From an uncultured Bacilli bacterium (GTDB taxonomy: Bacteria > Bacillota_I > Bacilli_A > RF39 > UBA660), in NCBI GenBank assembly GCA_934167465.1, contig CAKPKR010000006.1, forward strand, positions 7,904 through 71,903: DNA of 64,000 nucleotides, given 5' to 3'. The position numbers and the translations under genes were made by a program. The notes beneath the pieces were generated by a model, which saw only the letters and a program-made list of their open reading frames with translations, did no database searches and was not told the origin of the DNA. Position 1 is the stretch's first letter. The number at the start of each line of letters is the position of its first letter. Below, one piece after another: positions 25,787-34,431 of this stretch.

Positions 25787-26712
25787 TACATATCTCCTTT
25801 GAAAAAATATACTTTTTTTACTAATGGTGAATATTTTATATCTGATAAATCTTTGTTTTTATTTTCAGCTAAAGCCTTAGTTATATATATACTTTTTAAT
25901 GTTGCATAATAATCATTTAATAAAACTTCGTCACTATATTTGTCAATTTTAACTAATTCGGTATAATATTTATCCCATTCTTCTAATATTATTTTATCGT
26001 ATTCTTTATTTGAATTAAATAATATTAAGCCATTTTCATTATCATATGATGTTTTAGTTCTTCCATGACAAAAACTATATTTTTCATGAAGTATTGGAAA
26101 TGCTATAGCTGATTCTACCATTGTCGATTCTAAATAAGTAGATGCAGCCTTTACTTCATTACCATAAATTATTTCATATACATTATTATTTTTAATTTCT
26201 ATTAATTCATTTTTGATTTTATCAAATATGTCAATTATTATGTCTTTTGTTTCTTTATTATATTTTGTTGATAATAAAATACTTATCGGCATTAGAGTAC
26301 TTGCTAAAGAAATATAGCTAGGTTCTTTTTCGATTTTACTTTTATATTCAATTTTTTCTATTGATTCATATTTTTCTGAATTATTTGTTAGTAGATATTT
26401 CTTCTTATTACTATTTAACATACTATCAACAATATAACCTTTACCACTATAACTAACTCCAAATATATTATTAAATTTATCAATATTTTCGTATTTTAAA
26501 TCTCTTGGACTTTTACATACAGCAATATTTTTTTCATTTAATATGTGATTTAAAAATTCAGCTACAACACTAGATCCACCAACACTAGTAATAAATGTAT
26601 TTCCTTTTATATTTTCTATTTGTTCTTTTATTTTAATTAAATCAGATTTTTCCAATGTATCTATAATTCTTGGCAATAATAATTCAAAATTTTCTTTCAT
26701 ATTTCCTTTCAT
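25786..26712 (-). CDS. SIS-domain protein
   Basis: A 308-residue protein with a SIS (sugar isomerase) fold: GNTFITSVGGSSVVAEFLNHIL begins the first half, and GVSYSGKG carries the phosphate-binding Ser. A second partial repeat is possible after residue 200 (ESAIAFPILHEKYSFCHGR). SIS proteins isomerise or sense phosphosugars. It sits between a WYL regulator and a Ham1-like enzyme and starts after AAGGAGG. Confidence 0.7.
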   Translation of the reverse strand: MKGNMKENFELLLPRIIDTLEKSDLIKIKEQIENIKGNTFITSVGGSSVVAEFLNHILNEKNIAVCKSPRDLKYENIDKFNNIFGVSYSGKGYIVDSMLNSNKKKYLLTNNSEKYESIEKIEYKSKIEKEPSYISLASTLMPISILLSTKYNKETKDIIIDIFDKIKNELIEIKNNNVYEIIYGNEVKAASTYLESTMVESAIAFPILHEKYSFCHGRTKTSYDNENGLILFNSNKEYDKIILEEWDKYYTELVKIDKYSDEVLLNDYYATLKSIYITKALAENKNKDLSDIKYSPLVKKVYFFKGDM

Positions 26713-26763
26713 AATAAAACCTCCTTAAATACATAATAATACTTAAAGAGGTAATATCTTGTC

Positions 26764-27360
26764 TCATTCATAAAATTCTTCAATTAATTTAATTTTTCTT
26801 ATTCGGTCTAATTCGAAATGGCGCATATCTTTTCTTTTTTCACAGTATGCAGCACATCCCCATCCTCTTTCAGTTAAAAACATATCATAAGGATGAATAA
26901 TTCTCAAATTTTCTCCTGCATTGTATGAATAATATAATATTTCAACTTTTTTTCTTTGTTTTATAGCTCTACTTAATACATTATATTTTTCATTATTTAA
27001 AATGTTTGTTTCTTTTTGTTCTACTTTACTTCCTTGGTAAATTCCTCTAATTTTATCTTTTAATATTTCTAATTTTTTTTGTTCATTTATATCTTTTGTT
27101 TTTTCTATTAAATTTGATAGTAATTTTACATCATTTGAATTAAATTTTCTATTAGGAATTCTTATACTTTTATTTAAAACATAGCCACCATATTGGCCTC
27201 TTATTGTATCAATATATATTCCTGATTTTTCTATTTCTTCTTTATATATTCTTACCATACGAGGAGTTACTTCTAAAATATTAGATAACTCATCAACACT
27301 ATACTTTTTCCCACTATTCAATAATTCAATCATTGTAATAGCATTACTTAATTTTGACAT
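26764..27360 (-). CDS. HTH and WYL-domain transcriptional regulator
   Basis: A 198-residue regulator. Residues 1-60 are a DeoR/HTH-11 winged helix (GKKYSVDELSNILEVTPRMVRIYKEEIE, then IDTIRGQYGGYVL). The C-terminal part carries a WYL-like ligand-binding domain (RAIKQRKKVEILYYSYNAGENLRIIHPYDMFLTERGWGCAAYCEKR). WYL regulators respond to nucleotides or ssDNA and often control accessory operons. It is the first gene of the SIS/Ham1-like group. The C-terminal WCX extension found in longer members is missing. Confidence 0.82.
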   Translation of the reverse strand: MSKLSNAITMIELLNSGKKYSVDELSNILEVTPRMVRIYKEEIEKSGIYIDTIRGQYGGYVLNKSIRIPNRKFNSNDVKLLSNLIEKTKDINEQKKLEILKDKIRGIYQGSKVEQKETNILNNEKYNVLSRAIKQRKKVEILYYSYNAGENLRIIHPYDMFLTERGWGCAAYCEKRKDMRHFELDRIRKIKLIEEFYE

Positions 27361-27381
27361 AGAATCACCTACTTGACTGCT

Positions 27382-27415
27382 ATTATAACAAAAGAAAAAA
27401 CCTTTTACAAGGTTT
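27382..27415. repeat. 34-bp direct repeat, copy 1 (terminator hairpin)
   Basis: Identical over 34 bp to 29435-29468. On the minus strand it contains AAACCTT-GTAAA-AGGTTT followed by T, a terminator. Here it lies just upstream of the WYL regulator's start. Confidence 0.8.
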
Positions 27416-27539
27416 TAATATATCATATTTTTATTTGTTATGCATATTATAAAAATTTAGACATTTAGTAGTATTCATATAAATAATTTTAATTTTTGCT
27501 AAATTATACAACAATAAATTATGCTTTTAAATCTAGTTG

Positions 27540-27548
27540 GTTAAGTTG
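27540..27548. repeat. Left target-site duplication of the IS
   Basis: GTTAAGTTG, identical to 28751-28759 on the other side of the element. Confidence 0.8.
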
Positions 27549-27574
27549 TATGGTAATCGCTTAAAATTATTAAA
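27549..27574. repeat. IS left terminal inverted repeat
   Basis: 26 bp, exact reverse complement of 28725-28750. Confidence 0.85.
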
Positions 27575-27579
27575 CATAT

Positions 27580-28650
27580 CTATTGACAATCATTAAGATT
27601 TGGTATTACTTCAAAAATAAGTCTTTCTATTTTTGAAAAATCTAATACATAATTAGTTAATTTCCTTTTTAAAGGTACCTTCCCAAAACTATCATCTAAA
27701 CTTGCTAAATTAAATACAATCTTTCTTAGTATTGATAGATTATTGATACTATTTCCAATTCTATTTCTTGAATGGTCTTCATCTAGAATTACATCTAATC
27801 TCCAATGTAATCCACACTCAGTATTCCAATGATCTCTTATTACTTCTTCTAATCTTTTAATATCTATTTCATAATCTATAATGTAATAATTTTCTGTTAT
27901 TGTTATTTCTTCATTTATCATTGTTTGGATTTTTGTATATGCTATCGCTTTTACCATTTTCCACTTCTTCCATAATCTTTTCCTATTGTTTTATAATATT
28001 TTATATTTTTATTACCATATAAATTATATTGTTTATTAAAATACTTTTTTATATCTTTTAATAATTGCTTTTGGTTTTCTTTTACTTTTAATGCATAATG
28101 CCCACCTTTATCAACTATTTTATTAACTATTTTTTCTTGTACTCCTATTGAATCTATTGTTATAGTTGCTCTTGTAATATCTATTAAATCTATCAAATCT
28201 AGTATTGTGGTTATTTCATTTGATTTACTTTTATTTGACCTATTGAAATACCTATATCTCCTAAAAAGGCAGAAACTATATATGGTATATTTCCACCTTG
28301 TATTTTATTTGTTGCGCTTTTCACTGTTTTACCGTCGATACTTATCTTTTTACCTGTTTTATTTTTTACTATCTCGCTTATCCATTCAATAAAGATTTCC
28401 ATAAACTTTTTACTATCTATTTGAACATATAAATCTGATAAACAATCATGTGATGGTGTTCCATTTTTTAATCCTAATAATTTATTGAAATATTCTTCTT
28501 TTAATTTCATAAAATATGCAATATCAACATAATCGGTTTGTCCACATAGTATTGTATAAATTGTCATTATTAAAATATCTATTAATTTATATTTTTTCCT
28601 CTTATATCTCTTGGATCTTCTAATACTTCAAATTGTTCAAATAAACTCAT
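27580..28650 (-). pseudogene. ISAs1-family transposase, frameshifted
   Basis: The start at ATG 28650 (MSLFEQFEVLEDPRD) follows a GGAGATGG site. Four pieces must be joined: a shift in an A run near 28609 (RGK then KYKLID), one near 28212 (KVNQ then KSNEITT) and one near 27957 (GRSGKW then VKAIAYT). The catalytic motifs survive: ISIDGKTVKSA with the first Asp, TIDSIGVQ for the second, and HWNTECGLHWRLDV with the Glu. The rejoined length of about 357 residues fits the family. It could be programmed frameshifting, but three sites make decay the better reading. Confidence 0.85.
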
Positions 28651-28724
28651 CTATACCATCTCCTAGTATAATTGTAGCTTATCATTCTATTATTTGGTAA
28701 CTTATTTACTTTTTTTACACTTTT

Positions 28725-28750
28725 TTTAATAATTTTAAGCGATTACCATA
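28725..28750. repeat. IS right terminal inverted repeat
   Basis: 26 bp, exact reverse complement of 27549-27574. Confidence 0.85.
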
Positions 28751-28759
28751 GTTAAGTTG
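28751..28759. repeat. Right target-site duplication of the IS
   Basis: GTTAAGTTG, same as 27540-27548. Its last three bases are the start of the TTGCAA -35 box of the next gene. Confidence 0.8.
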
Positions 28760-28785
28760 CAACAAAGTCTATCGTATGTTATAAT
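28757..28785 (+). promoter_or_regulatory. Promoter of the two small plus-strand genes
   Basis: TTGCAA (28757-28762), 17-bp spacer ending TGT, TATAAT (28780-28785). The -35 straddles the IS target duplication. Confidence 0.7.
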
Positions 28786-28803
28786 AACCCCAGGAGGAAG
28801 ATT

Positions 28804-29151
28804 ATGACAAATGGAGAAAAAATATTCAAAATTGAAAAAATACGAAAATATGAAAAAGAAATATCCAATGAAGATAAAAAAATCGTAAGAATAACATTTT
28901 CAACAGGTCTATCAGCATTAGTAGCGGCACTTTCTTTTAGTATCTCTTTAAATGAAAAAATGCAAGTTATACCAATTTTTGCATATACAGAATTTTTATT
29001 TGGTCTTATAAACTCTGCGTGTGTTATAACTCAATTAAAAGATTTATTAAAATCAATTAATAAGAAAACATTACTAAATATTAGAATTGAAACCATAAAT
29101 GATGAATTAGAATTTGATAAATATGAAGAAATTAGAGGATTAAAAAAATGA
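28804..29151 (+). CDS. Small membrane protein of unknown function
   Basis: A 115-residue protein: a charged N-terminus to about residue 38, two hydrophobic segments (FSTGLSALVAALSFSIS and VIPIFAYTEFLFGLINSACVI) and a charged C-terminus. It starts after CAGGAGGAAG. Its stop overlaps the next gene by 4 nt (ATGA). I do not recognise a family. Confidence 0.65.
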   Translation: MTNGEKIFKIEKIRKYEKEISNEDKKIVRITFSTGLSALVAALSFSISLNEKMQVIPIFAYTEFLFGLINSACVITQLKDLLKSINKKTLLNIRIETINDELEFDKYEEIRGLKK

Positions 29152-29378
29152 TAATAGATATTAAAGATATTTTAACATTAGATGATAATAACGACTATGT
29201 AGTAATAAGCAAAACAACTTATGAAAGTAAAACATATTATTATCTAGTTGATAATAATAATAATAGTAATTTAAAATTTTGTTATGAAAAAAATGATTCA
29301 TTAGTTGAACTTGAAGATAAAGAATTAACAACAAAATTATTACCTTTATTTTTAAAAAGTATTGAAAAAACATTTTAG
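29148..29378 (+). CDS. Small acidic protein, possibly DUF1292-like
   Basis: A 76-residue protein predicted as mostly beta: DYVVISKTTYESKTYYYLVDNNN, then KFCYEKNDSLVELEDKELTTKLLPLF. The layout (KxYYYLV strand, then VELEDKEL and a terminal helix) recalls DUF1292 proteins, but identity is uncertain. It is coupled to the upstream membrane-protein gene. Confidence 0.55.
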   Translation: MIIDIKDILTLDDNNDYVVISKTTYESKTYYYLVDNNNNSNLKFCYEKNDSLVELEDKELTTKLLPLFLKSIEKTF

Positions 29379-29397
29379 AAAGAGAAAATGTTTTTTT
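29369..29397 (+). terminator. Terminator after the small gene pair
   Basis: ACATTTT and AAAATGT pair around AGAAAGAG-type loop sequence and are followed by eight T; the stop codon lies in the hairpin. Confidence 0.7.
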
Positions 29398-29434
29398 TGT
29401 AATTTAATAATTCGATTACGTTTTATAAAAAAAA

Positions 29435-29468
29435 ATTATAACAAAAGAAAAAACCTTTTACAAGGTTT
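29435..29468. repeat. 34-bp direct repeat, copy 2 (terminator of tRNA-Ser)
   Basis: Identical to 27382-27415. It lies 10 nt past the 3' end of tRNA-Ser and forms its minus-strand terminator. Confidence 0.8.
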
Positions 29469-29478
29469 AAATTCTAAA

Positions 29479-29569
29479 TGGCGGAGTAGAGAGGATTTGA
29501 ACCTCCGCGCCAGTTGCCCGACCTACACCCTTAGCAGGGGCGCCTCTTCAGCCTCTTGAGTACTACTCC
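29479..29569 (-). tRNA. tRNA-Ser (anticodon GCT)
   Basis: A 91-nt class II tRNA with a long variable arm and encoded CCA. The acceptor stem pairs GGAGTAG with CTACTCC, the anticodon loop is CTGCTAA, and the T-arm contains GGTTCAAATCC. It decodes AGC and AGT. Confidence 0.95.
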
Positions 29570-29631
29570 AAACACTACGATTATAATTTTACATTATAAT
29601 CATAATAATGTCAAGGTGTTTTATTAAACAA

Positions 29632-30054
29632 TTATTCCAAATCTTTATTGTAATCACTAGTTTGATAATTTCCAGGACAACTCAAATAAGTTTTATATTC
29701 TTTCTTTTGTCTATTATAAACAACATAACCAGTACATTCTTTATTATTTTTAGGATCAACTACTTTTTTGATATATCCATTTCTAATTAAATTATTTAAT
29801 TTTATTATAACAGTATCTTCTGTTTCACTATTATTATATAACTTTGCCTGTTCAGTTATTCTATCTTCCAATTCAATATAGTCTCCAATATCAGTTTTAT
29901 CTCCAGAAATTATAGGATCAATAATTGGCTTTTTATTTTCCTTATTCATCAATTGATTGCATAAGATTATTACAATAACTAAGCAGACAAAAAAAGCTAA
30001 AAGAAATAATAAAAATTCATTTAACCCCCACCCTTTATTATCTAATCTTTTCAT
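29632..30054 (-). CDS. Pilin-like (class III signal) membrane protein
   Basis: A 140-residue protein. The N-terminus KRLDNKGWGLNEFLLFLLAFF fits a prepilin peptidase site: Gly followed by five residues with Glu at +5, then a hydrophobic stretch of about 20 (to CLVIVIIL). The outer part contains helices and a pair of cysteines (NKECTG, LSCPG) that could form a disulfide. Pilus genes are not in this window. It could instead be a simple anchored protein. Confidence 0.6.
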   Translation of the reverse strand: MKRLDNKGWGLNEFLLFLLAFFVCLVIVIILCNQLMNKENKKPIIDPIISGDKTDIGDYIELEDRITEQAKLYNNSETEDTVIIKLNNLIRNGYIKKVVDPKNNKECTGYVVYNRQKKEYKTYLSCPGNYQTSDYNKDLE

Positions 30055-30063
30055 ATTTCACCT

Positions 30064-30723
30064 CTAAAATATATCTATATTACTTTCTAATTCTTTAAAT
30101 CTATATAATTTTGCAGGCCTACCATTTTTAATATTATTTTTATCGCCTGTATCTTCTAATATATCTAAATTAATCAATTTTTTTCTAAAATTTCTTCTAT
30201 CTAATTTTTTAGCAAGTATCTCTTCAAATACCGCTTGTAATTCAGGCATTGTAAAATCACTTGGAAATAGTTTTTTTAATAATTCGACATTTGTTAATTC
30301 TTTTCTTAAATAATTAATAGTATCTTTTAAAATATCACCATGATCATATACCATCTTTGGTAACTCATTTATTGGAAACCAAGCTGATTCAAAATTTCTT
30401 TTGTGCTTTTTTAATAATAGCGTTTGATTATCAACTAACCCAATTAAAGAATTACCTAATATTCTATCATTAGGAAGTCTATCTATTTTACTAAAAACAT
30501 TGCATTGTTTCAAATATATATTCTCTATGCCTGCCATCTCATTAATTGTGTATTTAGCGCATTCTTCAATTGTTTCTGTGATCATAAGCAGATTACTTGG
30601 AAGCATCCAATATCCCTTAAATGGTTCTTCTTCTTTTCTAAATAATAGAACATTTAATTTTCCTTTAGAAATTGTAAACAAATTAACTAAAACTTCAATT
30701 TGATTAATATATCTATTGTCCAT
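30064..30723 (-). CDS. NrtR-like regulator: Nudix-fold domain plus winged helix
   Basis: From ATG 30723 (after a GGTG site) it is 219 residues. The first 145 form a Nudix fold (VLLFRKEEEPFKGYWMLP); the Nudix box is degenerate, with YTINEM in place of REUxEE, so hydrolysis is unlikely. The last 70 residues form a winged helix typical of NrtR (LFPSDFTMPELQAVFEEILAKKLDRRNFRKKL). NrtR proteins sense ADP-ribose or related nucleotides and repress NAD genes. Its target is unknown here; the sirtuin in this window would consume NAD. Confidence 0.8.
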   Translation of the reverse strand: MDNRYINQIEVLVNLFTISKGKLNVLLFRKEEEPFKGYWMLPSNLLMITETIEECAKYTINEMAGIENIYLKQCNVFSKIDRLPNDRILGNSLIGLVDNQTLLLKKHKRNFESAWFPINELPKMVYDHGDILKDTINYLRKELTNVELLKKLFPSDFTMPELQAVFEEILAKKLDRRNFRKKLINLDILEDTGDKNNIKNGRPAKLYRFKELESNIDIF

Positions 30724-30777
30724 TTTTTCACCCGTTTCACATCTAATTATAGTAATTTTTACACAAAATGTCAATTA

Positions 30778-30801
30778 AAAAGAGAGTTTACAACTCTCTT
30801 A
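30778..30801 (-). terminator. Terminator of rpoBC
   Basis: AAGAGAGTT-GTAA-ACTCTCTT followed by TTT, overlapping the rpoC stop codon. Confidence 0.75.
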
Positions 30802-33800
30802 GTTCATTAATTCTTCTTCTAATACTTCTAATGGTTCACTATTTATCATACTTTTCTCTAATTCATAAGTACAATCACGATATTCTCTAGCACCTGTTCC
30901 AGCTGGAATAAGTTTACCAATGATAACGTTTTCTTTTAGACCATTTAAATGATCTACTTTACCATGAATTGCAGCATCAGTTAAGATTCTTGTAGTTTCT
31001 TGGAATGATGCAGCAGATAAGAATGAATCAGTTTCAAGAGAAGCTTTAGTTATACCTAAAAGCACTGGTTTACCTGTAGCAGGTACTTTTCCATTTAAAA
31101 TCAATTCTTTATTAACTTCTCTAAAATGATTTATATTAACCATTGTTCCTATTAAGAATTCAGAATCACCACTAGTTACAATCTTAATCTTAGAAATCAT
31201 ACGTTTAGCAATAACCTCAACGTGTTTATCAGAAATATCAACACCTTGAGAACGATAAACTTTTTGAATTTCAGATAAAATATATTGTTGAACTGTGATT
31301 GGATCTGTCACTACTAATAACTCTTTTGGACTAATAGCACCATGAGTAAGTCTTTGTCCTGATCTAACTTCATCACCTTTGTTAACAGCTAATTTAGCAC
31401 CATAATTTGAAGTATGTTGTTTAACTTCAACATCATTTTTAACACTGATAATGAATTTACCATTTTCTTCAACTATTTCAGATACAATACCATTTATTTC
31501 AGATATAGTAGCTTTTCCTTTTGGATTTCTTGCTTCAAATAACTCTTGAACACGAGGAAGACCTTGTGTAATATCGTCTCCAGCAACACCACCTGAATTA
31601 ATTGTACGCATTGTAAGTTGGGTACCTGGTTCACCAATTGATTGGGCAGCCATAATACCTACGGCTTCACCTAATTCAACAATTGAACCAGTTGCTAAAT
31701 TACGACCGTAACAATGTCTACAAACACCATTTTCACTCTTACAAGTAAGTAGAGTTCTGATTGATACTTTTGTTATTCCGGCATCTATTATCTTATCAGC
31801 AATAGCTTCTGTAATATATTCATTTTTATCAATAATTGTTTCTTTTGTTTCTGGATTGATAACTTTTTTATTAGTATATCTACCAACGATTCTATCTCTT
31901 AATGATTCAATAACTGTACCATCTGTATTATAGAATGTTTCAACTACAACACCTTCATCAGTACCACAATCTTCATATTTAACAATAATATCTTGTGATA
32001 CATCAACTAAACGACGAGTTAAATATCCAGCATCGGCAGTCTTTAGGGCTGTATCAACGAAACCTTTTCTGATGGCATGGGTACCTGTAAAGAATTCAGA
32101 TACACTAGCACCATCCATAAATGAAGATTTAATTGGAATTTCGTCTGGCTCACCAGTTGGTTTAGACATTAATCCACGCATACCTGCCATTTGGTTGTAG
32201 TTACTCATATTACCACGAGCACCTGAATCAATCATAATTGAAATTGGATTATCTTTATTTTCTTTAACAATATTTGAAAGTTCATCAGCGATTTGATTTT
32301 TAGCATCATTCCATGTACTAACAACTTTTTCATATCTTTCTCTATCAGTAATAAGGCCACGTTTAAATTGCTTATTTATTTGTGCAACTTTATCGGAAGC
32401 ATTATTTAAAATTTGTTCTTTATCTTGTGATGGAATAATATCTCCAATACCAATTGATATACCTGATAATGTAGATTCTTTAAATCCTAAATCTTTCATC
32501 TTATCAAGCATAATTGAAGTTTCAGTTGTATGATATCTTTTATAAATTTGAGCAATTAATTTAGTTAATACTTTTTTACCAAAAGGTTTAACTAATTCCA
32601 TTTCACTAATTGCTTCTTTTATATTTGTTCCCATTGGTAAGAAATACTTACTTGGAGTAATACCAGTAATATTTTCATCAGTACCTTCATTAATATATTG
32701 GAAACTGTCTGGGAATATTTCATTAAATTTTAATTTACCTACTGTAGTAACTAAATATTTTTTACATTGTTCTTCAGTAAATAACTTATGTTTAAATGAT
32801 TTTGCAGGTATAGCAATTCTTGTATGTTGAGTGATTTCTCTTCTTTCATAAGCCATTAATGCTTCATTAGGATCTTTAAATACTCTACCTTCTCCTACTT
32901 CTCCTGCTTTTTCAATAGTAATATAATAGTTACCTAAAATCATATCTTGACCTGGAGTAACAATTGGATTACCATCTGATGGTTTTAAGATGTTGTTAGC
33001 ACCTAACATAAGAATTCTTGCTTCTGCTTGAGCTTCTTTACTAATAGGTACGTGAACAGCCATTTGATCTCCATCAAAGTCGGCATTAAATGCTGCACAA
33101 ACAAGTGGATGAAGTCTTATTGCTCTACCATCAATTAATTTAGGTTCAAATGCTTGAATACCTAATCTATGTAATGTTGGAGCACGGTTTAACATAACTG
33201 GATGTTCTTTTATTTTTTCTTCAACAATATCCCATACTCTAGGATCTTGATTTTCAATCATTCTTTTAGCAGCTTTAATATTAGTTGCTATTTCTTTAGA
33301 AACTAAACCATTAATAACATGTGGTTTAAACAATTCTAATGCCATTTCTTTAGGAATACCACATTCATACATTTTTAAAGTTGGACCTACAACGATAACT
33401 GAACGACCACTATAGTCAACACGTTTACCAAGTAAGTTTTGACGGAATCTACCTTGTTTACCTTTTAGCATACTAGATAAGGATTTTAAAGGTCTATTTC
33501 CTGCTCCTGTGATATTTCTTCCACGTCTACCATTATCAAATAAAGCATCTACGGCTTCTTGAAGCATACGTTTTTCATTTTGAATAATTATTGATGGTGC
33601 ACCTAATTCCATTAATTTTTTTAAACGATTATTTCTGTTGATAACACGTCTATATAAATCATTTAAATCGGATGTTGCAAATCTGCCACCATCTAATTGA
33701 ATCATTGGTCTAAGTTCTGGTGGAATAACTGGAAGAGCATCTAGTATCATCCATTCAGGTCTATTTCCTGATTCTAATAATGCATCTAATACATCTAATC

Positions 33801-34431
33801 TCTTAACTAATCTTACTCTTTTTTGACTAGTTGGATCTTTAATTTCTGCTATTTCTTTATTAATTTTAGCAACTTCTTCTTCTAAATTAACTTGAGTAAG
33901 TAATTCCTTAATAGCTTCAGCACCCATTCCTACTCTGAAACTATTTCCATATTTTTCATAATATGCTCTATATTCTTTATCACTTATTGTTTGTTTTTTC
34001 TCTAAAGGTGCAGTACCCGGATCTAAAACAACATATGAAACAAAGTATAAAACTTCTTCTAGTTCTCTTGGTGACATATCAAGAACTAATCCCATTCTTG
34101 AAGGTACACCTTTAAAAAACCAAATATGTGAAACTGGTGTAGCAAGTTCGATGTGACCCATACGTTCACGACGAACTTTGCTTCTTGTTACTTCGACACC
34201 ACATCTATCACAAACAATATTTTTATATCTTAATCTTTTATATTTACCACAACTACATTCAAAATCTTTAGTTGGTCCAAATATTTTTTCACAGAACAAA
34301 CCATCTCTTTCTGGTTTTAAAGTACGATAATTTATTGTTTCGGCTTTTTTTACTTCTCCATAAGACCAAGATCTAATTCTTTCAGGAGAGGCAATTGATA
34401 TTTTTAATCCTTCAAAATTATTAACATCCAT
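30799..34431 (-). CDS. rpoC: RNA polymerase subunit beta'
   Basis: The 1210-residue catalytic subunit. It shows the N-terminal zinc ribbon (CSCGKYKRLRYKNIVCDRCG), the active-site NADFDGDQMAVH with three Mg-binding Asp, a second zinc site (LTCKSENGVCRHCYGRNLA) and the bridge/trigger region (MAAQSIGEPGTQLTMRTI). The start ATG overlaps the rpoB stop (TAATG). The length is standard for Bacilli. Confidence 0.98.
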   Translation of the reverse strand: MDVNNFEGLKISIASPERIRSWSYGEVKKAETINYRTLKPERDGLFCEKIFGPTKDFECSCGKYKRLRYKNIVCDRCGVEVTRSKVRRERMGHIELATPVSHIWFFKGVPSRMGLVLDMSPRELEEVLYFVSYVVLDPGTAPLEKKQTISDKEYRAYYEKYGNSFRVGMGAEAIKELLTQVNLEEEVAKINKEIAEIKDPTSQKRVRLVKRLDVLDALLESGNRPEWMILDALPVIPPELRPMIQLDGGRFATSDLNDLYRRVINRNNRLKKLMELGAPSIIIQNEKRMLQEAVDALFDNGRRGRNITGAGNRPLKSLSSMLKGKQGRFRQNLLGKRVDYSGRSVIVVGPTLKMYECGIPKEMALELFKPHVINGLVSKEIATNIKAAKRMIENQDPRVWDIVEEKIKEHPVMLNRAPTLHRLGIQAFEPKLIDGRAIRLHPLVCAAFNADFDGDQMAVHVPISKEAQAEARILMLGANNILKPSDGNPIVTPGQDMILGNYYITIEKAGEVGEGRVFKDPNEALMAYERREITQHTRIAIPAKSFKHKLFTEEQCKKYLVTTVGKLKFNEIFPDSFQYINEGTDENITGITPSKYFLPMGTNIKEAISEMELVKPFGKKVLTKLIAQIYKRYHTTETSIMLDKMKDLGFKESTLSGISIGIGDIIPSQDKEQILNNASDKVAQINKQFKRGLITDRERYEKVVSTWNDAKNQIADELSNIVKENKDNPISIMIDSGARGNMSNYNQMAGMRGLMSKPTGEPDEIPIKSSFMDGASVSEFFTGTHAIRKGFVDTALKTADAGYLTRRLVDVSQDIIVKYEDCGTDEGVVVETFYNTDGTVIESLRDRIVGRYTNKKVINPETKETIIDKNEYITEAIADKIIDAGITKVSIRTLLTCKSENGVCRHCYGRNLATGSIVELGEAVGIMAAQSIGEPGTQLTMRTINSGGVAGDDITQGLPRVQELFEARNPKGKATISEINGIVSEIVEENGKFIISVKNDVEVKQHTSNYGAKLAVNKGDEVRSGQRLTHGAISPKELLVVTDPITVQQYILSEIQKVYRSQGVDISDKHVEVIAKRMISKIKIVTSGDSEFLIGTMVNINHFREVNKELILNGKVPATGKPVLLGITKASLETDSFLSAASFQETTRILTDAAIHGKVDHLNGLKENVIIGKLIPAGTGAREYRDCTYELEKSMINSEPLEVLEEELMN

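Larger units (their letters stand above)
27549..28750. mobile_element. ISAs1-like insertion sequence, 1202 bp, with decayed transposase
   Basis: The element has 26-bp perfect terminal inverted repeats (27549-27574 and 28725-28750, beginning TATGGTAATCGC), 9-bp direct repeats outside them and a single transposase-derived frame inside. The transposase resembles the ISAs1/H-repeat family. The intact ends and duplication indicate a recent insertion, but the transposase is broken by at least three frameshifts, so the copy is not autonomous. It could be mobilised in trans. Confidence 0.88.

Noticed and set aside
27580..28650. Programmed frameshifting in the IS transposase
   Set aside because: At least three shifts are needed to rebuild the protein; known programmed IS frameshifts use one.
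27382..29468. tRNA-integrated genomic island with att sites
   Set aside because: The 34-bp repeat does not include the 3' end of tRNA-Ser, and no integrase is present; a duplicated terminator is enough.
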